Shown here one piece after another: positions 50,776 through 60,028 of a stretch of DNA of 64,000 nucleotides. This DNA is from Chryseobacterium sp. Leaf180 (GTDB taxonomy: Bacteria > Bacteroidota > Bacteroidia > Flavobacteriales > Weeksellaceae). The position numbers and the translations under genes are program-made. Within the stretch, counting starts at the first letter, position 1. Every line of letters starts with the position of its first letter. The stretch covers positions 62,001 to 126,000 of the forward strand of contig NZ_LMPJ01000009.1 of NCBI RefSeq assembly GCF_001424585.1, read 5' to 3'. The notes under the pieces are model-generated. The model did not search any database and was not told where the DNA came from. It saw nothing but the letters and a program-made list of their open reading frames with translations.

Positions 50776-51796
50776 ACCAGTTATTCATTTTTTGAGCGAT
50801 TTCTTTTGCAGCAAAAGGATTTACTACATTTTTATTTAAAGGTTTAAAAGATTTTGCTTCAGATAAAATATTTTTCCAGTCTTGAGCGGTAAAATTTTCT
50901 TTAGCAAGCAAAGCAATTCCTTCTTCTGCTAAAATCTCAGCGTGAATTTTCTGTTCATCGTAAGGTCTTGATTCAGGAAGTAAAATCAACGTTTTATTTA
51001 ATGAAAACATCTCGGCAACCGTGTTTTGCCCGGCCGCGGAAATAACAATTTTACCTGAAATGCCATCACTGATATTTTTCACTCGGCCAAGCTGAACACA
51101 GTTTTCAGCCAGATTATATTTTCTTTTATTTCCGATAACGGTAAATTTGGTATTCAGATCACTCGTGATGTTTCTAAGAACAGATTCATCATAATTATCA
51201 TAACCTAAAATAATGGTCACCGGATTTTCGTTCAAACTCTTATTTTGAATTAAATTTTCCTGAAAATATTTCGACAGATATCCGCTGTAAAAAGTTTTTG
51301 TGGCAAACCGGTAATTTTCCTGTTCGAGAGAAGCAGGAAAATGCGCCACAATATGATCTGCCAGTTCGTGGGCAAAAACCTGCGTTGGATCTTGTATGAT
51401 ATTTCCCGGAAGATGAACCAAAACAACCGGTAAACCCATACTGCGCGACATTATGGCTATCTCAGGAACGCCATCGCAATAGAAAGCTTTGGGTTGATAT
51501 TTAATAATCGCTTCTGCGAAAGACTTTGCCCGAAATGCAGGTTCAATTTCGTAAGGTGTCATTTCAAAAGCTTTGGAGAAAGTATGCTCAGGAATTTCAT
51601 AGTTGGGTGGATATTTCGGCGGTAACTGCAGAATTTCGACTCTGTGGTTCCACTGCAAATATTCTGTAACTTCCTCATTTGTAGTAACTGCAATCACATT
51701 AAAAAACTCCGACAATTCTGGATAAAGCAAATTAAAAATCGCGCGGTGACCGTTTCCATGAGCATGAACAAAGTAAAAAATAGTGGGTTTTTCCAT
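50768..51796 (-). CDS. GT28/MurG-like glycosyltransferase
   Basis: 342 residues, GT-B fold. The start FYFVHAHGNGHRAIFNLLYP resembles the GHGHR motif of GT28/GT1 enzymes. The donor half has VISAAGQNTVAEMFSLNKTL and LLPESRPYDEQKIHAEILAE, as in enzymes using nucleotide-sugar donors. It overlaps the following gene by 8 nt and the preceding one by 1 nt. Acceptor unknown; a surface glycan is likely from context. Confidence 0.8.
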   Translation of the reverse strand: MEKPTIFYFVHAHGNGHRAIFNLLYPELSEFFNVIAVTTNEEVTEYLQWNHRVEILQLPPKYPPNYEIPEHTFSKAFEMTPYEIEPAFRAKSFAEAIIKYQPKAFYCDGVPEIAIMSRSMGLPVVLVHLPGNIIQDPTQVFAHELADHIVAHFPASLEQENYRFATKTFYSGYLSKYFQENLIQNKSLNENPVTIILGYDNYDESVLRNITSDLNTKFTVIGNKRKYNLAENCVQLGRVKNISDGISGKIVISAAGQNTVAEMFSLNKTLILLPESRPYDEQKIHAEILAEEGIALLAKENFTAQDWKNILSEAKSFKPLNKNVVNPFAAKEIAQKMNNWYA

Positions 51797-52854
51797 CAGT
51801 TTGCGTTTAGTTTTAGACGTTCATACAGTTCCACATATTCTTTCACTGTATTTTTTACATCAAATTTTGAAGCAAAATCTCTGCAAGATTGTGATTTTAC
51901 TTTTCTGATATTTTCCACAGGTTCTATCAAATCACGCCAGTCATCAGAATTAACAGCGATTGAGACATCTTTATCACGCAATTCTGGCGGAATGGCAGTT
52001 TCAAAACCCACAACCGGCAATCCGCTGGTAAGCATTTCGACTGTACTGAGACCAAAAGGCTCTTCCCAAACCGCCGTCGCCAAATATGCTGAAGCGTTCG
52101 CTGCGATCTGATTCAGCTTATTTTGCGTGACATGAGGAATGTATTGAATATTTTCGTTCAGATGCGGTTCTACACAGCTTTTAAAATAATCTTTGTCGAA
52201 AACCGGACCGATGATTTTTAATGGTTTTTGGAGAAAATTCGCGAGTTTAATTGCGGCTTCTACATTTTTTTCTTTTGCAATACGCCCGCTCCACAGCAGA
52301 TATCCGTCTTGATTTCTTTCATTAAATTTCCATTTATCTAAAGGAATTCCATTTAAAATAACTTCCATATCAGTTTTAAAAATCTTTTTCCATTTCGCGC
52401 CCATCCTTTCTGAAATGCCGATGGGAACTACAGGCGCATGTTTAACGAAAAACCGGTATATCAAAGCAAATTTTTCTGTTGGAGGCAGATGTAAGGTCAA
52501 GACGCCGGGAGTTTTAAAAAGTGCCGCAACGGAATAAATTTCGGGTATAAAAGAGTTGTAATGAATGACGTCGTATATACTGACATCCAACATACTTAAT
52601 TGTAAAGTCTGAAAATGCTGCTGACCAAGTTCTTCCGAGCAAGCGCGGTAAGAATTATCTTTCATGCTCAAAGGACTTTCGGGAAATTCAATTACCTGAA
52701 AAAGATTTTTTTCATCAGCATCTTTAGCAATCACATCAACAGAGTGACCCAAACGTACCAGTTCGTTGGCATGTTCGACAATGAAAGCTTCTGTACCACC
52801 ATTGTACGGTTCGCGCAAAGAGATAAATGGTCCGGCAACGATCAATATTTTCAT
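51796..52854 (-). CDS. Family 4 glycosyltransferase (copy 1 of 3)
   Basis: 352 residues, GT-B fold. KILIVAGPFISLREPYNGGTEAFI is the acceptor side; LLWSGRIAKEKNVEAAIKLA and AVWEEPFGLSTVEMLTSGLP give the GT4 donor site, the second carrying the E-x7-E motif (Glu-Pro-Phe-Gly-Leu-Ser-Thr-Val-Glu). It overlaps the next upstream gene by 4 nt. Closely related to the two genes upstream. Confidence 0.85.
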   Translation of the reverse strand: MKILIVAGPFISLREPYNGGTEAFIVEHANELVRLGHSVDVIAKDADEKNLFQVIEFPESPLSMKDNSYRACSEELGQQHFQTLQLSMLDVSIYDVIHYNSFIPEIYSVAALFKTPGVLTLHLPPTEKFALIYRFFVKHAPVVPIGISERMGAKWKKIFKTDMEVILNGIPLDKWKFNERNQDGYLLWSGRIAKEKNVEAAIKLANFLQKPLKIIGPVFDKDYFKSCVEPHLNENIQYIPHVTQNKLNQIAANASAYLATAVWEEPFGLSTVEMLTSGLPVVGFETAIPPELRDKDVSIAVNSDDWRDLIEPVENIRKVKSQSCRDFASKFDVKNTVKEYVELYERLKLNAN

Positions 52855-53873
52855 ATAATTTCCTCAAAAAATTTAATGTATCGCTCAGCCATTGTTTCTA
52901 TAGAAAATTTTTCTGCGTGGCATCTTACGTTACTGCTTTCCAACTGTATGGCAGCCTCAATGGCTTTTACGAGCGACTTTACGTTTTTCTGTTCGGCAAC
53001 TACTCCACTTTCATTATTTATCAGTTCACGGAAAGCACCACGGTCAAAACCAGCAATCGGAACTCCGGCTGACATGGCTTCAATCGTCGTAAGGCCAAAG
53101 GGTTCTTCCCACCGAACAGCACTAATAACAGCGGCTGCGCCTATCATTTGCTGGTGAATTTCGGATTGTTTTAAATGGCCGAGATAAGTAATATTTTCAC
53201 TGAGAAACGGTTGAATATGTTCCTCAAAATATTTTTTATCATCCAGAGGTCCGGCAAATTTCAGCGGCATATTCATTTCAATAGCGGCATCGATGACAAT
53301 ATCAAGACCTTTAGAATGCACCATCCTACCGTACCAAAAAAGATATTCAGAATTCTCACGAATGAGTGGCCACTTTTCAAGATCAACACCATTATGAATC
53401 ACTTTTGACCGGGAATTTATAAAAGGATGCCATGATTTCCGGAAGGAGTCTGATGGGAAAACGAAATGAAGATTTTCAGATCCAGAACAAATAGTTGTAG
53501 CCGCTTTCAATTTGCTGATCGGCGGCGTATGAATGGTTGTCACCACTGGCACAGTTTCTTTTACGCCCCAAATAATTGGCAGTTCATGCGTCGAATTATT
53601 ATGAACGATATCAAAATTATTTTTTTCAATATCTTTTAAAATTGATAAATATTCATCATTTTCATAGATTTCAAAATAATCGCTGTCACGGTTTTCTTCA
53701 CCGTAAAATCCTTTTACATTCAGTGCAGGATCGCTGTCTCTGTGCGCGTATAAAGTCACTTCATGACCAAGACGCAAATATTCTTTGCACAATGAATGGG
53801 TAAACGCTTCCAAACCGCCCCGAAATGGCTCAACAATAGGCAGTCTGGTTTTGGCTATAACGGCAATTTTCAT
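52851..53873 (-). CDS. Family 4 glycosyltransferase (copy 2 of 3)
   Basis: 340 residues, GT-B fold. KIAVIAKTRLPIVEPFRGGLEAF at the start and VRWEEPFGLTTIEAMSAGVP for the E-x7-E donor site. Same organisation as its neighbours: FWYGRMVHSKGLDIVIDAA in the middle. Separated from the previous gene by 6 nt. The three GT4 copies share enough text to be paralogues, probably adding successive sugars. Confidence 0.85.
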   Translation of the reverse strand: MKIAVIAKTRLPIVEPFRGGLEAFTHSLCKEYLRLGHEVTLYAHRDSDPALNVKGFYGEENRDSDYFEIYENDEYLSILKDIEKNNFDIVHNNSTHELPIIWGVKETVPVVTTIHTPPISKLKAATTICSGSENLHFVFPSDSFRKSWHPFINSRSKVIHNGVDLEKWPLIRENSEYLFWYGRMVHSKGLDIVIDAAIEMNMPLKFAGPLDDKKYFEEHIQPFLSENITYLGHLKQSEIHQQMIGAAAVISAVRWEEPFGLTTIEAMSAGVPIAGFDRGAFRELINNESGVVAEQKNVKSLVKAIEAAIQLESSNVRCHAEKFSIETMAERYIKFFEEII

Positions 53874-53879
53874 GAATAG

Positions 53880-54956
53880 TTAAGATAAAATTTGTGTTGA
53901 TTCGGCGATTTTAGCTGCAGAAAAATCCGTTTGCTCAAATAATTTATCATTAAATAATTCTAAATAATCAGATGTCATTTTTTGAATGGTCATTCCCAAA
54001 GCGAATTCTCTGCATTGAAAAGGGCTGATTTTTGTGCTCTTTTCAACCAGCCCAATCAAGTCTTCCCAACGTGTAGACTCTGTAGTCAAAACACTTATGT
54101 GCTTCCAGCTGGGCGGAACGGCAGTATTAAAACCTACAACGGGCACGCCACTTGCCAACATTTCTAAAGCTGCCAAACCAAAAGGTTCCTGCCATGTTGC
54201 CGTTGCCAGATATACTTTGGCATTTTGTGCCAGACCGCTGATTTCACGTTGTGTAACGTGCCCAATATATTTGATCTTACTGTTTAAATAAGGTTTTACG
54301 TTTTCATCGAAATACTGCTGATTCACAATTCTGCCGGCAATTTTCAGTGGCAAATCTAAATGCTGAGCAAGTCGAATGGCATCGGCAACATTTTTTTCTT
54401 CTGCAATCCTTGCCGACCAAAGTAAATATTCTCCACTGCTTGTCTTTTTTATTGGCCAGAGATTTACATCAATTCCATTGTTTATCAAAGGAATATCTAT
54501 CTCAAGCACTTCTTCCCACTGCTTTTTTATTCTCTTTGAAACTGCAATGAAATTAAGATCAGATGTTTTCAAACGCTCTTTGTAAAACGCGATTCGCTCC
54601 TCTTCCGGCGGTGTGTGAAGTGTCAGAAAAGACTTTTTTTTGAAATTCATTCCCGCTTTTATCAAATGCGGATAAAACATATGATAATGTATCAGATCGT
54701 AAGAGTCAACATCCAAGTTTCTGTATTGATGTTTTTCTATCGCCCGCTTAGCCAAGCGTCTGCTATCTGAGTAGTGATTTTTAGACGGCTTGATAATTTT
54801 AAAAGCTGCAGTGTCATCTGCTTCTTCTGCAAAAATATCCACTTCATGACCTTCCGCAAAAAGCCGGTGAGCAAAGGAAACCATGAAAGCTTCTACACCG
54901 CTGTTAAAAGGCTCTTTCAGCGATATATTAAAACCGGATACAAGTAAAATTTTCAT
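53880..54956 (-). CDS. Family 4 glycosyltransferase (copy 3 of 3), first gene of the operon
   Basis: 358 residues, GT-B fold. KILLVSGFNISLKEPFNSGVEAF at the start, LLWSARIAEEKNVADAIRLA and ATWQEPFGLAALEMLASGVP for the donor site. It is the promoter-proximal gene of a five-glycosyltransferase operon with no transporter, polymerase or sugar-nucleotide genes beside it. Substrate unknown. Confidence 0.85.
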   Translation of the reverse strand: MKILLVSGFNISLKEPFNSGVEAFMVSFAHRLFAEGHEVDIFAEEADDTAAFKIIKPSKNHYSDSRRLAKRAIEKHQYRNLDVDSYDLIHYHMFYPHLIKAGMNFKKKSFLTLHTPPEEERIAFYKERLKTSDLNFIAVSKRIKKQWEEVLEIDIPLINNGIDVNLWPIKKTSSGEYLLWSARIAEEKNVADAIRLAQHLDLPLKIAGRIVNQQYFDENVKPYLNSKIKYIGHVTQREISGLAQNAKVYLATATWQEPFGLAALEMLASGVPVVGFNTAVPPSWKHISVLTTESTRWEDLIGLVEKSTKISPFQCREFALGMTIQKMTSDYLELFNDKLFEQTDFSAAKIAESTQILS

Positions 54957-55489
54957 ACGATGTAAGTTTTATACGTAAACTTCACATTTTTATAGTTAAC
55001 AATTGAAGTAGCCAAAAAAGAATTTCTGCAAGTGGTTTGAGTTTCTGTTGTTACAAATAAGATGCTAAAAACGCTACCGATATTTAATATGATCAGGAAA
55101 TGAAACAGAAACACTGAAACTTTATCTGTAAATAATTATATGCTTAATGCTAGTTATCATGTCAGAAGTTAAAGGTGAAATGGCTGTCTACATGTTGGTT
55201 TACAATGGATGTTTATAGTAATTATAATTACTATAAATTTATTATTAATAAATTAATAAACATTTTATTGAAAGCATAGTTATTATTATTTAAATAATGA
55301 TAAATTCGCGAACGATCTAAAAATCAAAAAAAACGTAATGGTTTTTCAAAGTTTTATCGGCAATTGTATCATAGTAATTGTTCACAAATGACAGTAGATT
55401 CCTCCATTGAAAAGAAACTCTACAGGTAACAGATTTTGTACAGCAGCTTATCATTTAAATCAAAAGACAGCATATAAACCAAATTATTT
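54957..55489. other. 533-bp divergent intergenic region
   Basis: It separates the leftward glycosyltransferase operon from the rightward SusC gene and should hold both promoters. The sequence is very AT-rich. I see no clear TTTG-N19-TAnnTTTG match on either strand, no gene, and no strong hairpin. Confidence 0.5.
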
Positions 55490-58400
55490 ATGGGAAAGAA
55501 TTTACTCATTGCCCCAATATTTTTCATTTTATCAAACGCAAACTTTTCGGCACAGCAGAAACCCGACACCGATACTGTTTCAACATCAAATATTGATGAA
55601 GTTGTCATCACTTCGCTTGGTTTAAAAAGTGAACGAGACAAATTTGCCTCATCAGTAAGCACTGTGAAAGGTTCTGTAGTTGCACAATCTGGCGAAACCA
55701 GCGTTCTGACAGGTTTAAGCGCAAAGGCATCAGGTGTTTTGATCACCAGAAACGGTGGCGATCCGGGGGCCGGAGCGTACATCCAGATCAGAGGTCAAAA
55801 TACCATCAGCGGAGATGCGCAGCCATTATTCATTGTTGACGGTATGCCGATCAGCAATTCTAGTTCAAAAACCGGTTCATCTCTGGCCAATGGAATTGTG
55901 CAGCAATCGCGGACGAATGATATCAACCCGAACGATATTGAGCGTATCGAGGTTTTGAAAGGCGCTGCCGCAGCGGCACTTTGGGGAACCAGAGCGGCCA
56001 ACGGTGTTATTATTATTACCACAAAAAAAGGAAAAAACAATGCAGGAAAAGTTAATATCTCCCTTAGATCGACGGTTTCTTTTGACGTTGTAAATAAAAT
56101 GCATCCGCTTCAGACAACTTACGGACAAGGTTCAAACGGACTTTATATTCAGGGTGACCGGTTGAGTTTTGGTGACCGTATTGCTGACCGCCCCGGCGGT
56201 GCCGATACATATATCACAAATCCCGGCAATACTCTTTATCAGGGTTATGTCACTTTTCCTGACGGAACGGTGCGATATGCAATTGCTCCCGGCACTGCAA
56301 CAAATAAAAACGGCGGGAAAAACTCACGCGATGTTTTTGATCATGGAAAAGACGCGTTCCGAACGGGACATTTTATTGAAAATAATTTATCCGTAGACGG
56401 TGGAAATGAAAAGTCAAATTTTCTCCTGAGCTTTTCAAATTTAATGCAGGATGGTGTAATCCGAGCATTCAGCGATTACGACCGAAATACTGTGCGGCTA
56501 AATACGTCGCAAAAATTCAATGATTGGTTTAAAGCGAGCGTCAATGTAAATTATATTAAAAGTAAATCTTCACGAACGCAGGAAGGCGATAATGTCGACG
56601 GGCTTTTGCTCAGCAGTTTGAGAACGCCGCCGGATTTTGACAATTCATATTACGAGGGAACTTACACCGATCCTTCTGGTCAGATTTTTCCGAATGCGCA
56701 CGTTTCGTACCGAAATCCTTTAGGAATTGACCGAAAAACGACGTACGCCAATCCGTACTGGAATATTTTAAATAATAAAAACACCAGCAACGTAGACCGG
56801 ATTTTAGGAACTGTGCAGGTTGATATTACGCCTCTGAAATGGTTAACAGCAACAGGCCGCGTCGGAATTGATAATTTTACCGATAAAAGAGTGGAACGAT
56901 TTGCGGCAAACTCTGCAAACTTTGTAGACGGTTATCTGGGAATCACCTCGATTGCTGAAAAACAGTTTAATACAGATCTTTTTGCGATTGCGAAACATAC
57001 GATCAACGAAAATTTCAGAAGTTCTTACTTATTCGGTTTTAATTATAACAGCCGCAGAGCCGAGTCGGTTTCCAACGCTATTACAAATCTTATCGTTCAA
57101 AACGGACCGGATATTTTGGACAATGCGCTAAATACAAATCTGAAAGCAAACAATGTAGCTTCACTTTTGAGAACCTACGCATTTTACACTCAAATTGATT
57201 TGGAAGCGTATAATACATTGTTTTTAACCTTAACCGGAAGAAACGAAAGCGCTTCCACTTTTGGAAAACAAACGAAAAACAGTTTCTTTTTTCCTTCCGC
57301 AGCTTTGGCTTGGCAGTTTTCAGATTTAAATTTTCTGAAGGACAAAAGTGCGTTCAGTTTTGGTAAATTGAGAATAACGTGGGGCCAGGTGGGAATTCAG
57401 CCACGACCGTATGAGAATTTTACACTATTTAATCCGGCGAATTTTGGCGATCCTTTTACGACTGGCGTAAGCGGAGTCAGTAGTCTTTATAACGGCGGAT
57501 ATATTAGAAATTCAAAAGAAGGCAATGCTTTTTTAAAACCGGAAAGGAAAACCGAATTTGAGCTGGGAACCGATCTGCGTTTCTTCAGAGACCGCGTGAG
57601 TTTTTCTGCAACCGTTTACACCAATAAAACTAAAGATGTCATTCTGAATTTAGGGCTGCCAGCTTCTACAGGATTTACCAACAGAACCACCAACGCTGCC
57701 GTTTTGCAAAATCGAGGTCTGGAGCTTGATTTAAGCGGAGATCTTATCAGAAAAGGCGATTTCAGATGGAATCTTTCAACCAATTTCTCTACCAATAAAA
57801 ATAAAGTCGTTTCGCTGGCGGGCGTTTCTGCGTTTACTTTGGAGGACAGTTTTATACAAAATTCATCGTTGATTCCAGGGCAGCCTTTTGGCGTGTTTCT
57901 GTCGACAGATTTCCTTAAAGATGCTTCGGGAAATTACATACTTGATGCCAACGGTTTTCCACAGCCCGGAACAACTACTGAAGTGATCGGTGACCCGAAT
58001 GCCGACTGGCGCGCAGGTTTGGGAAGTACATTTTCGTATAAAGATTTCAGTCTTTATCTGCTTTTCGACCGCGTTCAGGGTAATGATGTTTTTAACGGAA
58101 CGAGAGGTTCACTTTATGCTTTCGGAACGCACGGCGATCAGGGAAATACTGTAATTGTTCCGGCTGGCGGATTACGTGATGTCAATGGAAATATTCTTGC
58201 CGCAGGCACAACGTATCAGGGAGAAATCAGAGATTTCGGCGCCGGACCGGTTGCTTTAAATCAAGCTTGGTATCGCGGAAGAGGAACGGCTTCTACGACG
58301 GCTTCATACAAACAGTTTGTGGAAGACGGAAGTGCAACAAGACTTCGCGAGGTGACTTTAAGCTATACTTTAAGAACCGAGAAGCTGAAAAAGAAACTGA

Positions 58401-58573
58401 AGTTATCAAGCATTAATTTCAGTCTCACAGGAAGAAATTTAGTTTTGTGGACAAAATACACAGGTATTGATCCGGAATCCAATGTTTCGGGTGCAGGACT
58501 TTCCCGCGGACAAGACTGGTTTACCAACCCAAATACGCGGTCTTTCCTCGCTTCTATTCTTATTAATTATTAA
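55490..58573 (+). CDS. SusC/RagA-family TonB-dependent outer-membrane transporter
   Basis: 1027 residues. Signal peptide ending near NFSAQ, then directly the plug: IDEVVITSLGLKSERDKFAS, YIQIRGQNTISGDAQPLFIV, DGMPISNSS and VLKGAAAAALWGTRAANGVI, followed by a long beta-barrel ending RSFLASILINY. There is no carboxypeptidase-like extension between signal and plug, which many SusC proteins have. Together with the SusD lipoprotein at 58585 it should import a nutrient through the outer membrane, with energy from TonB. Cargo unknown. Confidence 0.93.
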   Translation: MGKNLLIAPIFFILSNANFSAQQKPDTDTVSTSNIDEVVITSLGLKSERDKFASSVSTVKGSVVAQSGETSVLTGLSAKASGVLITRNGGDPGAGAYIQIRGQNTISGDAQPLFIVDGMPISNSSSKTGSSLANGIVQQSRTNDINPNDIERIEVLKGAAAAALWGTRAANGVIIITTKKGKNNAGKVNISLRSTVSFDVVNKMHPLQTTYGQGSNGLYIQGDRLSFGDRIADRPGGADTYITNPGNTLYQGYVTFPDGTVRYAIAPGTATNKNGGKNSRDVFDHGKDAFRTGHFIENNLSVDGGNEKSNFLLSFSNLMQDGVIRAFSDYDRNTVRLNTSQKFNDWFKASVNVNYIKSKSSRTQEGDNVDGLLLSSLRTPPDFDNSYYEGTYTDPSGQIFPNAHVSYRNPLGIDRKTTYANPYWNILNNKNTSNVDRILGTVQVDITPLKWLTATGRVGIDNFTDKRVERFAANSANFVDGYLGITSIAEKQFNTDLFAIAKHTINENFRSSYLFGFNYNSRRAESVSNAITNLIVQNGPDILDNALNTNLKANNVASLLRTYAFYTQIDLEAYNTLFLTLTGRNESASTFGKQTKNSFFFPSAALAWQFSDLNFLKDKSAFSFGKLRITWGQVGIQPRPYENFTLFNPANFGDPFTTGVSGVSSLYNGGYIRNSKEGNAFLKPERKTEFELGTDLRFFRDRVSFSATVYTNKTKDVILNLGLPASTGFTNRTTNAAVLQNRGLELDLSGDLIRKGDFRWNLSTNFSTNKNKVVSLAGVSAFTLEDSFIQNSSLIPGQPFGVFLSTDFLKDASGNYILDANGFPQPGTTTEVIGDPNADWRAGLGSTFSYKDFSLYLLFDRVQGNDVFNGTRGSLYAFGTHGDQGNTVIVPAGGLRDVNGNILAAGTTYQGEIRDFGAGPVALNQAWYRGRGTASTTASYKQFVEDGSATRLREVTLSYTLRTEKLKKKLKLSSINFSLTGRNLVLWTKYTGIDPESNVSGAGLSRGQDWFTNPNTRSFLASILINY

Positions 58574-58584
58574 AAACATCTATT

Positions 58585-60000
58585 ATGAAAAATATATTTA
58601 AAATAAAATTTCTTCCGTTAATCATTGCCGGTTTGCTTTCTACAACCGGGTGCAGTCATCTTTTTGATGAAGCCGATATCTTGAATAGCCCGAATGCACC
58701 AACCGATGTTGATGTAAGAACGTTACTCGCAGGAACGCTTTTAGGCATGTCTCTGCTTCACGAAGATACCGATGTGAGAATTGCATCAATGTGGTCGCGC
58801 GAAGTAAATGGTCTTGCCAGAGCGCATTTCGGATACGGACAGTACATCGTTTCATCTACCAATTTTACCTGGAGAAATCTGTATCCGGTTGCGGCAAACG
58901 CCCGTTTAGTACAGCAGAAAGCAGACGCCATCGGCAATAAAAGGATAAAAGGTGTGGGGCAAATCATTGAAGCTTTAGTGATTACTAAAGCCACTTCTCT
59001 GTACGGCGATGTGCCTTACAGCCAAGCTTTTGATAAAGAAAATTTTCCGAATCCTGTTTACGATCCGCAGCTTGAAGTTTATCAGCGTCTTCAAAATACG
59101 CTTGATGACGCGATTATCAATTTAAATTCTACTGCTGTATTGGCTTTTAATAATCAGGATTTCATCTTTAAAGGTGATCTTGCAAAATGGAAAAAAGCCG
59201 CGTACACTCTGAAGGCCAGACTTTATCTTCACACCGGAGATTATCAGTCCGCGGTTGCAGCAGCAAACCTCGGAATGTCTGCAACCAGTGATGATGCTCT
59301 GGTTCCGCACGGAAAAAGTCAGGGAATTAATTTCAATCAGAACTACGATTTTTTCAGGGTAAAATCTACCGGAGATGTAGGTTTTGCAGGCGCCTATTTA
59401 CCGGTTTTAATGACTTCACGGATTAATTCTTTAAATACGAAAACCAATGAAACGGCTTTGTTAAATTTTTTCAGGCTGGCGAATTTAGAACCTAATACCG
59501 ATGACGGAGCGTTTACGAATGATGCGCCGCATCCAATCCTTACATATTATGAAAATCAGCTGATCTTAGCGGAAGCAAACGCCAGACTCGGAAATCAAAC
59601 GGCAGCAATTACAGCTTTAAATTCGGTACGAACGGCCTTAAACACGGGCTACTTTAACGGAAAAACCTTTTCTGCGACCGGAAGATTATATGAAAATTAT
59701 GTCGCTGCAGACTTTGCTCAGAATGGCTTGGCAAATCCTAAAAATTATTCTTCTGCGCAGCTGGCTATTTTATATGAAATCATCAGTCAGCGTTATATTG
59801 TTTTTTTAATGCAGTACGAATCTTTCAATGATTACCGACGTCTGTCTAAAGCAATACCGGTCGTTGAATTGGCGATTCCGCTTTCTGTGGGAACTCAGAA
59901 GCCGCAGCGCTTAATTTATCCGGAAAATGAGATCAACACCAATTCGAACACGCCAAAACCGGTACCCAATCAGTTTGTAAAAACTGCAGTTTTCAATTAA
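58585..60000 (+). CDS. SusD/RagB-family lipoprotein
   Basis: 471 residues. Lipobox TTGC with Cys23 (MKNIFKIKFLPLIIAGLLST). SusD-like_2 type features: NSPNAPTDVDVRTLLAGTLL, ITKATSLYGDVPYSQAF and a TPR-like helical middle, with QYESFNDYRRLSK near the end. It caps the SusC channel and binds the ligand. It starts 11 nt after the SusC stop, so the two are one unit. Confidence 0.92.
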   Translation: MKNIFKIKFLPLIIAGLLSTTGCSHLFDEADILNSPNAPTDVDVRTLLAGTLLGMSLLHEDTDVRIASMWSREVNGLARAHFGYGQYIVSSTNFTWRNLYPVAANARLVQQKADAIGNKRIKGVGQIIEALVITKATSLYGDVPYSQAFDKENFPNPVYDPQLEVYQRLQNTLDDAIINLNSTAVLAFNNQDFIFKGDLAKWKKAAYTLKARLYLHTGDYQSAVAAANLGMSATSDDALVPHGKSQGINFNQNYDFFRVKSTGDVGFAGAYLPVLMTSRINSLNTKTNETALLNFFRLANLEPNTDDGAFTNDAPHPILTYYENQLILAEANARLGNQTAAITALNSVRTALNTGYFNGKTFSATGRLYENYVAADFAQNGLANPKNYSSAQLAILYEIISQRYIVFLMQYESFNDYRRLSKAIPVVELAIPLSVGTQKPQRLIYPENEINTNSNTPKPVPNQFVKTAVFN

Positions 60001-60028
60001 ATAAATTTAACAGCCATCCTATAACTGT

